Of a stretch of 64,000 bases of DNA, positions 36,059 through 49,008 are shown one piece after another. The DNA is from Manduca sexta. Its lineage: Eukaryota > Arthropoda > Insecta > Lepidoptera > Sphingidae. The notes beneath the pieces are model-generated. The model was not told the origin of the DNA. It did no database searches and saw only the letters and a list, made by a program, of their open reading frames with translations. The translations under genes were made by a program, and so were the position numbers. The stretch covers positions 4,836,001 to 4,900,000 of the forward strand of contig NC_051117.1 of assembly GCF_014839805.1 (NCBI RefSeq), written 5' to 3'. Each line of letters opens with the position of its first letter. Position 1 is the first letter of the stretch.

Positions 36059-38146
36059 TGTTTAATACATATTTATCCAGTTTTCATTATGAACAAACAT
36101 TAATTTTGGTGCTATTATAAATAAGTAAGCTTTATTATTCTAAAACACGCGACACAAGCTGCTTTGTGATATTGAAACTTAAGCTCGCATATCTACGTAA
36201 TTTTCTTTACACTCGGCTTTTTATTCATTATTTATCTACTGTTGTTACGCATGACACCAGTTACCATTCAGTTCAATTTGTACCTTAACTGCAAGCAATA
36301 AAGTGGATAAACACCTGTGTGGTTACTTAAACATTTCCTTTAACTAAAATGTATATAATTTCGCTTCCTATCAGAGTTTCTATAAAACGAATGGCCTTTT
36401 AACTTGTTTCCAAATAATATTTAAATTTGATTTTGGAACATGCGAATTCTAAATTCAAATTTGCTCATTATCTATGGTTATTTACAGTAATTGTTTGTTG
36501 GATATCTTTTTCAAAGATTATTTGTTATCGATAACTGGATATTGCTTTATAGTTTTCAACAAAAATGAATGTAATTATATTTTTTTACATTAAAGACTTT
36601 TTATATATTGTATTCGTTTTTGTATTTTATACGTACTTTGTATATTGGACTCTTTTATGTAATATTATCGTCAAGTGGTAGTGAGCTAGTGGCATATCAC
36701 GCGATGCCACCGATGTGTACTACTCACGCCATTATTTTAGCTATTAATTGCCTTACAAGACTACGAACGCACTAGTGTCCTATATTCACCGCATGTATTC
36801 AGATCTTACAATCAACTTGGAGTAACTTGACGGAAAATTCGTGATTTTTTTCTTGTCAAGGAGCTGTTATTTTTGTATGCCATTGCTGGTCGTGTGACAA
36901 AATTCACGATCAGGCGCACCATTGCGTCCGTGGCCTGTCCACTCTTGTTAAAGGCGTGACGATATATGACGTCATGCCGTGTCGCCCAAACATAACCGTA
37001 GTTAATAATATACCTGTTAGATTGCACGTGTCTCACATTGGGCACATGCTATTATCGTGGAACACAATGGATGCGCCTGTCTCGAGTGACACCGACGTTA
37101 ATTAATTATATTGAGTGATTATTGTGGAAATAGTTGATGTTTGTTCGTTGAATTATAGCTTAATTACATCAGTGTTTGTTGGTATTTGTGCGGGTGCATG
37201 TATTACTTATACAAATAACGTTAAAAGTGTATTTACTCGGGGTCTCCGTCCGCGGGGGCAAATCTGTCTATGCAATTACGGGCGTTCTTATCGAAGGACA
37301 GTTTTGGTAGCCATATAGGTAATTAGAGGATTTTTGACTCTTAGTTATAAGGCTATGAAAGCTGTCCTTCGATTAGAACATCTGTAATTGCAACAAGGAA
37401 AGAAGACAAAGCACGTATTCAGTTTTTTATTTGTCCGGAGTCTGTACTAATCCTCGGAAGGTTTGAACCATTTTTTGTCACAACTGGCAGGTACAGAGTT
37501 TTTACGACGTATGTTTCAATTGAATCTTTGAAAATGTTTCATTTCTAGGCTAATATTTATCTAAAACAAAAAAATAACCACTAAAGACAAAATTCATCAA
37601 GTCGCCATAATAACATCGGCTGTAAATGCCGGTCTGTAATACGGCGTGTAACGCGTAGATATGCGACACTCATTGGTCTAATCGGGACGTCGCACGCAAA
37701 TCACTCGTACATTAGATGATGTTGCAACTAGATAATGTACAGCCATCGCCCACGATACCGCAACGGTACACGTGTACTGTCGAGTAAATATTTGTTTTAT
37801 AGCTGATAGTAGGCAGGATGGTATGCAAACCCTGGCAGCTTATGCGGACAGTTTGTGGGCGTATAAGGAAAAATATAAAAGGCCAGATTTTTGCGCCTTC
37901 AAAGCAGTATGATGCTGGAGAAATTGGCACTCTGACTCTTTTAAACTGTAGACTTTATTGGATAAAAGTTACACTGACATAAACACAATTACATGTGTCA
38001 AACTATAATACTTTATTCAAGTTTTACAAGTGTGAGTCCAAAAGACACGGTCCATGTTTTTGGCTATTGGTTGTAAATATTATGAATTCCCTTTCTAAAG
38101 TTAATGAAGCTTGATTAGCAAGGTTTCTTAGAAGTTATATCTAAAA
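36059..38146. other. AT-rich non-coding DNA
   Basis: No gene is recognised. TGACGTCA at 36967-36974. A somewhat GC-richer patch at 37610-37710. Frames 36812-37045, 37115-37318 and 37712-37930 have no recognisable domain. Confidence 0.6.
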
Positions 38147-38313
38147 CCAGCTTTTGTCTGCGGCTTCACCCGCGTGAAAAGTTTTGCGGAGATAAATATT
38201 TTCTCGGGATTAATAGTAACCTATAGCACTCAGGAGTAATGTAGCTTCCTATTAATGAAAAAATATCGTGCGTTCAAACAAACTAACTCTTCAGCTTTAT
38301 ATCTTAGCATAGA
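38147..38313 (-). mobile_element. Lep1-type non-autonomous Helitron
   Basis: On the minus strand it starts TCTATGCTAAGATATAAAGC (after A) and includes GAAGAGTTAGTTTGTTTGAA. It ends CACGCGGGTGAAGCCGCAG, then CTGG before T. The A|TC...CTRR|T rule holds at both ends. 167 bp; internally shortened relative to the 28080 copy. Confidence 0.75.
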
Positions 38314-40119
38314 TTTATAATTCTTCAATTTCACCGGCTTTATCAGCAGTAACACTTCATTAAGCGCTTAATACAAGTTGCCAAACTAACCTGATTTCTA
38401 AAGTTCATCAAATTATGTTCAAAATTAATTGATAGATTTCGCGACGACACAATATATAAACGAGTGATGCAAAATTAATACCCGATGCGAAATCCATATT
38501 TACCCACGTTAAACGAACAATGCCTAAGTACTTGAAACGGTGTCGTTGACACAATGTCACATCGCGCTAATGGAATAACAAAAGTTCACGCTTTTGACAA
38601 TATCGATAATGATAGACTAGTCACTGTTGGCTGCTACACTTTTAAATTCAAGGTTGTGTATAGTTAAGTATGTATGGAAGGGTCGATTTATTTAGGTATC
38701 GCCGTTTCACAGAAAATCCACGTGTGATGTAGCTGTTGTGTTTTTTTTTATGTGATCACAATCAGTTCATAGCAATGTAAGCGGTGTTGTGGGGATGCTG
38801 GATCGCCATTACGCCATTCGATACTTAGTCGCTTCCCTCTAATAGCGTGTGGTATGACGAGTCAGTTTTTATAAGACCCAAACATCTCCCTTTCTTTCTT
38901 AGTATCTATTTCATTCCTCCTAAACTGCCAGCGCATCAGAATTCTTCTAAGATAGTGTGTGTTTATTGGCAACGGAGATCTTTACCTAAAGTTAAATACT
39001 TGATTGTTTCCCGGCCTATGCTGGAAAATAGTCATCTGGAGTATGTTCATAACAGGAGGGTAAGTTTATGAAATAGAAACTTAGGGTTGAAATACGTAGC
39101 AAGCATTCAGTTTTACTAAAACCCTTCGAAAAAGTGTCTCGTTATTGACAGATTTGTATAAAGTTTTAACAGTTATAAATGATGCCCTAAGGCGAACAAC
39201 TTTTAAATCAACTGCAGCCCTTTCCCTTTCCCTCAGCCCCTTGTTTTTATTAGGAGGGTGTCACAAGAGGCGGCTAGGGCTTCCGAGCGTCTAGCTCAGT
39301 TTGTTTTAAAGGGATCCGGTCGCAAACTCAGTCGGCTCTGCTGTCAGTGCCCTTTGAATATACTTTGCTCACTTTAAATTACCTTTTTGCTATGTAATTT
39401 AACCTCATCTGTACAGTGGCATTGCATTTTATCTATTTAGAGCTCTCTGAAAATGTTGTTTGTCTGTATCACGCTGCGGAAGTTTCGTCAAGATCTATTA
39501 TTCTATTTACGGACATTTCAATTATTTAATAATCTAGTAATAGAAATGTGTCGAACTCACTTCCATATTAATTATATTAGTAAGCGCACTCCCAAAACTA
39601 ACAAGTGTTCAGTTTCAGTTTCTAGCTGTATGTATTCAAGAAACGGCTTCCAATGTTCCACTTACCGCCACACTTGAACTCGGAAAGTGTGCGCACTATG
39701 TTTTATTCAATTTGTATAATTGTACCACTTTGGACCATCTTTTGCGAACTTGATTCTTGGCGAATAGCGTTCGACCCTATAAATGTTTAATGCAAGGAGG
39801 GAACTGGGTTGATATGGGTACATTTATTTTGTATTACAAGGGCAGTCGACACAGCCAGCGTGATACAGTAGATATGTTTTCTGCTGTTTATCGAAAGCTA
39901 ATAAATTCGATTCCCGCACCGTGATTAATGATAATCTTCTAATTATAGTTTTCTACTTTAGTTGATGATTGTAATTACATAGACTTGCCCTACCTTAGCC
40001 CTCCTACTACCACCACTCTTGCAAGCCATGAATCAGGATCAACAGTGGCATATAAATCACGGTATGGAACGGCGAGTGTCTGGAGGGACTAATCTGTCTA
40101 TTAACAATACTTAATTATA
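38314..40119. other. AT-rich non-coding DNA with one GC-mixed patch
   Basis: No gene is recognised. 39210-39355 is GC-mixed (GGGTGTCACAAGAGGCGGCT and neighbours), a possible conserved element. Frames 38847-39071 and 39453-39677 (74 codons each) have no domain. Confidence 0.55.
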
Positions 40120-40315
40120 TCTATATTATTATATAAAGCTTAAGATTTTGTTTGAAAGTGCTAACTTCAGAAACTACTGGTCCGAATTGAAACTTTGTTT
40201 TAGTGTTGGATAGTCTATTTTATAGAAAGTTATAGGCTATATAACATTACGCTATAATCAATAGAAGTGGAGCATCAACAAAAAATGTTGCAGGAACAGG
40301 GAAAAATAATTCATC
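40120..40315 (+). mobile_element. Lep1-type Helitron, 5' part
   Basis: Starts TCTATATTATTATATAAAGC right after A (40119). It carries AGAAACTACTGGTCCGAATT, GTGTTGGATAGTC and TATAGGCTATATAACATTAC, the standard 5' two-thirds of Lep1. The GCGAAG...CTAG 3' block is absent, so the copy is truncated or decayed at that end; the stated end is approximate. Confidence 0.75.
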
Positions 40316-41699
40316 ATCAAAAAATGTATTCGGTAATCGCATTATATTTCATAAACATTTACTAGTTTTTACCCCAAACAAATGTTGAAGGTTTTATGTG
40401 TATTATATCAATTTAGTTGGCTGATGTAGAAAATGTCATTGTAGTTTCCATAGCGATGGAAAATAATGAGAACAAAAAAAATGGTGTTAATGTGATACAT
40501 GCGATGTAGCGTAAAACTAAGCTAATAGTTAATAAAGTCTGCTCTGTTTATAAATTCTAAGGGCGTTATTACTCTGCAGTATATCCCATTCCTAACTACA
40601 AACCCGTACCAATTGATTTCTACGAAATAAACTCCGAGTTCAATACAAATTACATCAGATTCTCATTACGGATGTATCTGTAAAATCGGGCGAGTTAATT
40701 GCATCGACCTCCCGTCCTCTCTCCCTCGTTCCTCTCGCCGTTCGCGGGAATCGAGGCGTATTTCAGCTTTATCTTGGGATGCATTACTTTGGATACAGGA
40801 ATGATTAAGTTTGTGTAAAATAGTGCGGAGATTTGAGTGCCTTTGTGTTAAGTGGTCACAATTACCAGTGATACATAAAAATATTAGAGGTAACATTGTT
40901 GAATTTTGGGTATAATGAGTTTTTGATAATTTGACTATTCCTTTTTATATCTCTATTTATAACCCTAGCAATAATGTATTTTGTAGTTGACTATCAATTT
41001 TTAAATACTATATATCCAACAACTATTTTGGTGATAGTTTTCCTCAGCATTGCGTTTTACCAAAGTTAAACAAAAACAAATATTTTTATTGATAGTGCGG
41101 TCGTTAAAATTCTAAACAGTTAGTTTTTATGCGATGTTTCCTTTGGACTTGTTTTTTTATAATTGATTATTCATCCGTTATTAAGGATTTCCCGCAACTC
41201 ACCAATTAATTGTAATCAGATTGTCACATCCGCTCCAGTTTTGGATTTACCCATACGCCCCTAAAACACAAATTTTAATAACCATTTTGCATACTATTGA
41301 TGTAATTATAAATCTGGATATAAATCAAGTGTAACATTAAGCATAACAAAATCTATCGTCAATGTTTATTGATCTTTTTCCGTCCACTTATGCGAAGGCG
41401 ATGGGGGCAATCGATTAATCGCGCACAAATTCGAATGCTAGGCAAATAATGTTTTTTTAATCTAACATCGAACCTGATAAATATTTAATAGGTCCATAAT
41501 ATCTACAGTTTTACACCGACGTGGATTAACTACCACCACACCGAATACCGAATTGTTCCTATTACAACTATAAAGGTGATTGTCGACTTCGAAAAAATGT
41601 AATAAGTTCCTCGAATTTTTTTTGTTTTATTCAAAGAACCAACGCGTACAGGACGTTAATATTTTGAACCTTATACAATTGACTGTGGCATGTAAAAAA
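40316..41699. other. AT-rich non-coding DNA with a CT-rich tract
   Basis: 40708-40742 is CT-rich; on the minus strand it contains two GAGAG words, the core of the GAGA-factor site. The minus frame 40666-40896 across it has a repetitive Arg/Glu segment and no domain. Confidence 0.55.
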
Positions 41700-41758
41700 G
41701 GGCCTTGATAAAGTTCACGCACCTTCCGTACTGATTTGCGATTCCCAGAAACGACAAG
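41700..41758 (+). repeat. Local 60-bp repeat, unit 1
   Basis: Reads GGGCCTTGATAAAGTTCACG, then CACCTT, CGT, and GATTCCCAGAAACGACAAG. Matches the unit at 42265-42325 along its whole length with scattered substitutions. Family unknown. Confidence 0.6.
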
Positions 41759-42264
41759 AACTTGTGTTGGGCAAGAATTAGTTGCGTCAATTGTAATTGT
41801 TTCATTCTAAATAAGCGTACCTCATAAACATTTATTTGTCTCCTACATAATACACACGTGGTTTCCTTTGCAGGCTTTGGATATGTAAAATGTTTCTAAC
41901 CTGTACTTGCAGCTATTTACTTTTTGAAAGTAGTTTCAACTTCTAAATTAAATGCCCGACGTGGTAATACCATGGTTGTAAAGAAACGCGACGTGCGATT
42001 TTCGAAGTCCCAAAAAATGTTTCCCCATTTCTCATTTTTAAAAAGTTAGTTAAGCAGTTGATTTCTTAATATGACCTACTACCTGTTTTTCTACCGTCTG
42101 CCACAGAAAAGTTTTCTCAGACTCATTAGACAAAAAACAACACTTCGCATTTAAATAGGTACAATATAGAACACTGTAACTTTTAATCTTTGAACTAACC
42201 TCCAAACCTCTTCCACACGTCAGAACAGGTGTATGTTTGTCAGTCGACTTACCAGTGTCGCAGG
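41759..42264. other. AT-rich spacer between two repeat units
   Basis: No recognisable feature. The minus frame 42050-42370 (106 codons) covers the spacer and the second unit; no domain. Confidence 0.5.
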
Positions 42265-42325
42265 TGGACCTTGTAGAGGTCACGCACCTTGCGTCGTAAT
42301 TTGTGTTTCCCAGAACTGACAGGTG
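42265..42325 (+). repeat. Local 60-bp repeat, unit 2
   Basis: Reads TGGACCTTGTAGAGGTCACG, then CACCTT, GCGT, and GTTTCCCAGAACTGACAGG, parallel to unit 1 in the same orientation about 565 bp downstream. After both units there is an ATTAG word followed by an AATTG word, so the similarity may extend weakly. Confidence 0.6.
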
Positions 42326-43358
42326 CCGGAACCTGTTATCGGACGCATTAGATTTAATTGTCTTAAACACGTGGTCAAATACGAACTGATTGGTGACACG
42401 TGCATGTTGCCTGAGGGTGAAGGCTATGCGTGCGCAGAAGCAGTATTAGATACAAAAGATAGCAATAATGTATACTTAGATGTTTGTGATTCTGTACGTG
42501 TCATAATGCCATAAAATTAAAGATTCTATTTAATCTATATTATATGTTCCAGATTATGCTATTATAACATGGATTTCGTAAATATATAAGATATAATTTA
42601 TTAAGATAACCATATATTACTCACATTAAGTATCGTCTACAAATCTCAAGTCCGGCAACAGGTAACCATGTTTGTTTATTTTACGACCGACTGCATAACG
42701 TCATTCCGTCGTTCAAGTTACTGCCATTAAAAATCATTTAAAGCTCTGTAACAGTAGCCACGTGAGATAAAGCGCGTCTAAGCTTATCGCCAGTGGAAGC
42801 TTTTGTTAATATTTCTGAGAAGAGTGCCTTTGTTCCATACACGTCGACCTACTGAATTACTTTTTTCTTTGTCGATGTCTCTTTAAGTTGAAGTGTGACG
42901 TCACGAGGCGCTCATACTTAACCGCGGAATGGAGTTAATTACAAGTTAAATTAATTTGTAAAGCGATGCAGTTGATTTTGATACAAATGAAGATATTAAT
43001 TCGTGTATCAGTATATTTGAAGAAAGATCAATGTGTAATTCGTCGAGGTTATATCTCAACTTCATTGTACTTCGACACAACGTCTCACTTTGCTAGAAAA
43101 AAACGACTCAAAATCAAGCACGTCAATTGTCTGTTGAAACACGCGCTATTATTGTTAGCTTTGTTCAATCCCATTAACCAGTTTCATGAACCGTTCCGTT
43201 TCACACTTTGTTAACAAAGCTTTCAAAGTAGAATTATTTGTGTTATTGAAGTGATATTTGTGCACAAATTTATTTTAGTATTTGTTGTTGGCATGAAATG
43301 GGAAAATGTTGATTATCATACAATTACTTAATTTATTGTAACCAGTGTTTTGACTACT
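42326..43358. other. AT-rich non-coding DNA
   Basis: No gene is recognised. TGACGTCA at 42896-42903. Frames 42323-42514 and 42966-43214 have no domain. Confidence 0.6.
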
Positions 43359-43604
43359 GACTGCTTCATTGGTGTAGTGATATTGCGTGAGTGGTGTGAT
43401 ACCCCTGCGAGGTTTCGGGTTCGAAGCCCAGGCCAGGCAGTGATATTAGGTTTTTGTACTCACTATACGGGGTTTGAGTTTGTACCCGATGGCGATAAGC
43501 TCCCCCCTATCATTTAATGGGACGGAACGCACATGGCGAAAAGTGGGTATTCTGGTAGCATCTCTGACTACCACTTAGGCGCCAAAGGCGTGATGTGTGT
43601 GTGT
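43359..43604 (+). mobile_element. tRNA-derived SINE, full length, GT-tailed family
   Basis: Head: A-box-like TGGTGTAGTGA at 43370-43380 and B box GGTTCGAAGCC at 43418-43428, about 38 bases apart, as in tRNA genes. Body: GATATTAGGTTTTTGTACTC, then TACCCGATGGCGATAAGC, GGGACGGAACGCACATGGCG and AAAAGTGGGT. Tail: TGTGTGTGTG ending at 43604. Same family as 6186-6424 (minus) and 48808-49008. Of the three, this copy best preserves the internal polymerase III promoter. Confidence 0.9.
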
Positions 43605-46600
43605 TTTAATTAATTACTGTTTTGGTAACTTATTTACATAAAATAATTTAACGATCAAAAAAATAATATTGACCATAATAACTTCCAAATGTTTTGTAAG
43701 GCCCTAGATCGTTATCTAGGAAACGTGTTCGTGTAAGTACATAGCATGTTATTATGCTTAACCTCGTGTCATTTGCATGTTACGACTCCTTGATGTTATC
43801 AACTCATCTGTCAATTCATACACAGTTAACACGTCGCAGCGACAATAGATCATAGTGGTGCGTGGGTGTATTAGATAAATATTTGCATTAGATTACTATG
43901 CGAGTATCTAGTTGTGTTTATAGTAGAATATATTAAGTTAAAACTCGTGAATACCACGTCACATGTCTAAAGAGTGTAAATCCATCTCTAACAAAAGCAA
44001 TTGCGAATAAGAATAATTAAGAATTCGGAAATATATAATTATGCTGAATGTTATAGTAATGATGCTTTAAACCACGTTAGCAATGAACAATTTATAGAAA
44101 TATCCAGCTTTATATCTATATACAACGATAATAACTCTCAACGCTTAATATCACAAAATGCAGCAATTTATATGCAATTCACACGATCAAATCAAATGAG
44201 AAAATGCGCATGTCATTGGAATAACAATAACTAATGTTTACGTAATTTGTGTTTATCGGATCGGGTGGAGCGCTGACTTCTAACTAGGACCCATTCATGT
44301 GCGATAAAATATTACTTCCCAGAGGAAAAATATGCAGAAAATTTTGTTTGTTTACGTCTACTTGCGGCTTTTATGTATATAAAAGGAACGATGGTAAAGA
44401 AGTTATGCAGCGTCAGTTAAAACTGAAGGATTGTTGGTCAATATTGTTTAAAGTCATTGACAATAATTATATTATTATTGAGGGCTATCAATATTGTATT
44501 TTTTTCACGTGAGCTATAGAAGATAATAAATACAAATAGAAAAAGATTGAATAGTTGTAACATTAAGATAATATTGACAGCTTACTACTCTCGGGATTGA
44601 TTAGTCACGGCTGGATAAGATCTTAACAAGTCAGAATCATATGCCTAGAATTGATTTAATTTATTTTACACAGATTAAAACGATCAATAAAAACTGCATC
44701 ATTTCTCATTGGCATCTTGACCCCATCAGTCTACAGTCAAGCAATGAGCTTAACGCGTTTCAAATGCAAATATAAGTCGTAACGTGTTGTAATGATGTTC
44801 ATCAGGTCATCTCCAGCGGCTTGCTGCTCGCTTTATTCAACGAGACAACAAAGGATCGAGTTGACCTCGCGGTGGCTTGACTGGCAATATCGTGGGCGGA
44901 TTAGGATATCCTTACTCCAGACTGATACGATCTAAATGTTCTTTTATGCTTGTACTGATGGTGTGGAGTATACTTTATTGTAGAGAATGTTGAAAATTAT
45001 GTGTCAGAAATTGATTGAAGTTTATTGCTTGTTTCAAAGTATGATGTGATTAAATTTTGTAATCAATTATGTAATTCGATCAAAATAACGTAACTTTATT
45101 TTTTTTTTAATTTTATAATTAAAAAATATAAAATATAATTGTTCAATTATTTTTTACCAGTAGCAAGGAAATATTTAAGCATTGGCATGGTAAACGATTC
45201 GAACGATATGATCGTTAAAATTTAAGTACCGTTTAAATATTTTTGGCTGCATTACCAACACGTGCCATTTCACTGCAACGGGATATAATAACCATTTACC
45301 AAAAGTTAACTGTTTAAATTATCAGTTTTGCAATTTGACCTGTGTTAAAATCATTTTAATATACCTCGACGATCAAATCCATAGAATTAAGTATTAAATT
45401 CTAACATTAATATCAATTTGCTAAACAAAACACTGCCCTGTCAAGTAAATTTTTACTTTCATCATTCTTGTGTAGTGTTACGCAATTTACCTTGCGTAGG
45501 GGAAGCCAATAGGGTGACAGGGCATCCCGGTGGGAATAAGTAATCACGAAAATGTGTGCCCCATACAGTGGGCAGTTATTGAACCATGTCCCAGTACTTA
45601 GCCCATTCTCATAAGACATAAGTTTTCATTGTTCCTTTGAAGGGACACCAGGACGTCCTTATTAAATCCCACAAACATTCTCTCGGCAATAACTTAATTT
45701 GATTTGCGAAATTCTAGATGACAAATGTTGTCGTATTCGGCGTGGGCAGGCGTGCTTTGTCTGTCTACTTTGTTTAGTGAATTATTGTATGTTTAACAAC
45801 TCCATGGCTTTGTTATTGGATGGATTTATTGGCGGATTTGGAGGGTTTTGTTTTTAGGTGAATGGTGATAGAGATTACGTTATATTGTTTAAATATATTT
45901 GTCCATTTATATCAATTTAGCATCATAATGTTAAAATAAATTTGTATGAAAAATTAATTGTCTAAACAAGATCATAAAATCAGATACTTCGCTGCACAAT
46001 ATCGTAAATTCAATGACTTATTTTTTGTACTGTCGATTCTTTTCACCACGCTCCCCTCCGGTAATGGTCGTAAAAATGATTTTTACCGCTCGTTATGTAA
46101 GAACGCTTTTGTTTCTCGCCTATGGGTGTTAGGTTATACGACTAAATTAAAATCGATCTTTTTATACGGAGGGAGAGCTGCAGTTTACATTACGCACCCC
46201 CGATATTGTGCCGCTGTTGATAAATGGTTCTGAATGTTAAAATACATGTGCATCGTGGGTTTCGGGGGAAGTTGGGAGTTCGGTACCGTAATGGACTGGT
46301 TGGATATCAAATTATGTCTTTTTATGGAAGGCGTCTATTTTATTAAATTATAAATAGTATTACAATATAACAGACTCTTTAGTATATTATATTAGATTGA
46401 TCATTTTATTAAATGAGTTTTATTGGAATCTGTTTTTAATTACCGATATAAATTATTTAAATATTCTGCGGCCAGTATTGATAGCAACTACAGCAACAAC
46501 TGCGGGGAATAAGTAAATATTTTAATGCATTCCTGTTATTTGGAAAATCCTGGATATTATATATTGAGCAATTAATACCAATATTTCCTTGTAAAGGGCC

Positions 46601-48807
46601 TGTGTTGTGGAATACTTTGTCGTTGAATTCGACACTGGATGTAATCTTTTCTTTATTGTGTTAGTGTAATATTTATATTTGATATTTTGAGACTTTAATC
46701 ATACGACTTCTAAGGGTTGTATAGACGGCTTGAATGTTACAGGTATTTCAGCAATTTTACTTTACATCTATTTTAAAGCTTTATTTGAATGTGGTTGGCG
46801 TACATCTTCATTATTAATGTTAAGAAACAAATTATTTCTTTCATAATACATAAATATGTACATAAAACTTCTGAATATGTTGGTAATCCCAACAGCACTC
46901 CTGGAAGTAAAGTTATACCTAAAGATAATGCGCGTGCGCACGTCGATCGTAGCCAGTATCGTCCTTCGCGGAACCCTGCATGTTAAGTGCGTATAAATCA
47001 GCGCTTTATCGCTTGTTTGGATTCCACTACATCTCATCTTGTTTATTGCCGCGAGATTTTGTCAGATCTATCAAGTGTGAATTTAACTCACACATATCTC
47101 GATTTCAAAATGATATCTTGTCGCGTGGATAGCGTCTTTAATATTTGCATCGGTTTTCATGTTTTGTCATTATTTTGACGTGTTTATTTATAACAATAAA
47201 TATATGTGTTACCCACAAACATTCGCGTCATTTATAATTTGATTTATAAAGCTCTATCGCAGAACTACGGTTACCATTCATCATCCACCATCCTAAGGAT
47301 AATCACATTGGTCAGTAACGTTGTGGTCAACTACTACTTATGGTAGCCAAATATGTATGAACGTGTGTCTGAAGGTACCAGTATCTTCAATTCCTGATCT
47401 TGAATTGTATTTGACCAAGAACACGATCTTGAAGCATTTGCCAGCACTATCAATGTATCAAAACATTTACAATTGTTTTATAATAATTCCATTTCCTGGC
47501 GAAAGGCGTCACGTGCAATGCTCTGTGTTTGTTATAAATCTACAACTTACGCCATTCCTTATCATTGTTATTGGTCGCATTAACGTGTAATGACTCTTAT
47601 TTAACTACAATTAATAACATGTTCATATTGCAATAACTTTACCACGCGATAATAGTTAAGTGTGATAATTCTCGCACTTTATGTAAGAATGAATTATGAA
47701 GTTTTTATGAATTATTTTGTCGTATTTATAATTTTTACTCGTTATAATTATAATATGGCTGTCTAAAATCAGTCAGACCCTAGCTTAATATTTATCAGAG
47801 TAAATTGAATTGAATTGATGCAAATGTAGAGTATTATTACGCAACTTAAAATAAATTAAATTCAACTTCTTTCCAAACATTCATTCATAACCCTATGTGA
47901 GCAGATTCTGCTGGAACTCAAAAAATATACCCCAACTGTTAATCTGAACATGTTAGTTTGACACTAAATAATATTAAAAAGGTTACTCGGTATTAACACC
48001 CGCTAGTATCGTTCGATAACCCACTAGTGACGTCGGAAATGTTACGGAGAGGTGCGTCGGGTTCTCACGACTTGGGGCCGATTGTACCCCACATGTGAAC
48101 GCTTACAGATATTACAGTTTCTCATTTTATTATTTGTTTAATTCCCCCTAAACTGTGTGGGAAAATGTTGGCGGTATTAATTTATTTATCGATTTATCGG
48201 TGTATATAGGTGTCTATTGCCATGATAAATGAGTTGATGAATAATTTTGTAATTTAAATTAATTCTTTACAATGAAATTAAGTAATTAAATATAATTACG
48301 AAGTGTTTTAAAGATTAATGTTTTATTTATTTATTATTCATTGTAAAAATTATGCCACGGTAGCTTAGTTTTAACATTTTTCACGCACCGGTAAACTTCT
48401 TTGATGTTTGAGTAATAAAAACTTATGAGATTTTTTTTCATAAAGGATTTGTAACCCTTACGTAAGTGTCTGTTTATAGTCACCAAAAAAGTGCCATAAA
48501 ACTGTTCCTTCAACCTTGAATATTTCTTTAGGCTTGTTATAATCATAAACGAAACTATAAAACGGACTTAACTTTCGTATATGGACCTTTTTTGTGTTAC
48601 ACATTGTTTGAACTAACTGCGTGCGGTGTTTTTAATGTAATTATTTTATCCTCTTCAAATGTACAATTTTGCATAACCTTAATAATAATAAAGTTAAAAC
48701 ATGACATACTGTTAGTATGAAAATAGACAAGTAATCAAACTTTAATTAATAAATTAAATAAAAGATTTTATTCATAACATTACTGGCGTCAAATGGAAAA
48801 TAGAAAA
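43605..48807. other. Long AT-rich non-coding stretch
   Basis: No gene or assignable repeat in 5.2 kb. Patches of more mixed composition occur at 44810-44910, 45480-45620 and 46910-47060. Minor CG palindromes such as GCGCGTGCGCAC lie near 46930. Frames 45413-45619, 45958-46233, 46768-47037, 46789-46986 and 47321-47590 show no domain. Confidence 0.6.
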
Positions 48808-49008
48808 ATGATGCAATACTATAGCCCCGGGTTCAATCCCTGGGTCGGGTGTTGCGTTTTTCTATTTAGTATTATATGTCGAATTTGTGCCCGATATGGC
48901 GAAAGGCTCGCTACTATCAGATCATGGGACGGAATACGCATGGCGGAAAATGGGTGCACCAGTTACTTCTCTGCCTACTCCTACGAAGATAAAAGCGTCT
49001 GTGTGTAG
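48808..49008 (+). mobile_element. tRNA-derived SINE, head degraded
   Basis: B box GGTTCAATCCC at 48830-48840 is intact but no convincing A box remains upstream. The body matches the other copies: GTGCCCGATATGGCGAAAGG, CATGGGACGGAATACGCATG, GCGGAAAATGGGTGCACC, CTCTGCCTACTCC. It ends in GTGTGTAG at about 49008. The two overlapping frames at 48793-49069 are shadows of it. Confidence 0.85.

Noticed and set aside
42050..42370. 106-codon minus frame
   Set aside because: Covers the local repeat unit and AT-rich spacer; no domain recognised.
43359..43430. Functional tRNA gene
   Set aside because: A and B boxes are present but the acceptor and anticodon stems do not pair convincingly, and the head is continuous with a SINE body.
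14611..43730. CTAGATC...CTAGGAAACGT shared by 14611 and 43704
   Set aside because: The similarity is short and does not extend; too weak to call a repeat.
45480..45620. GC-mixed segment as a known SINE
   Set aside because: The composition is suggestive, but I could not identify ends, boxes or a second copy.
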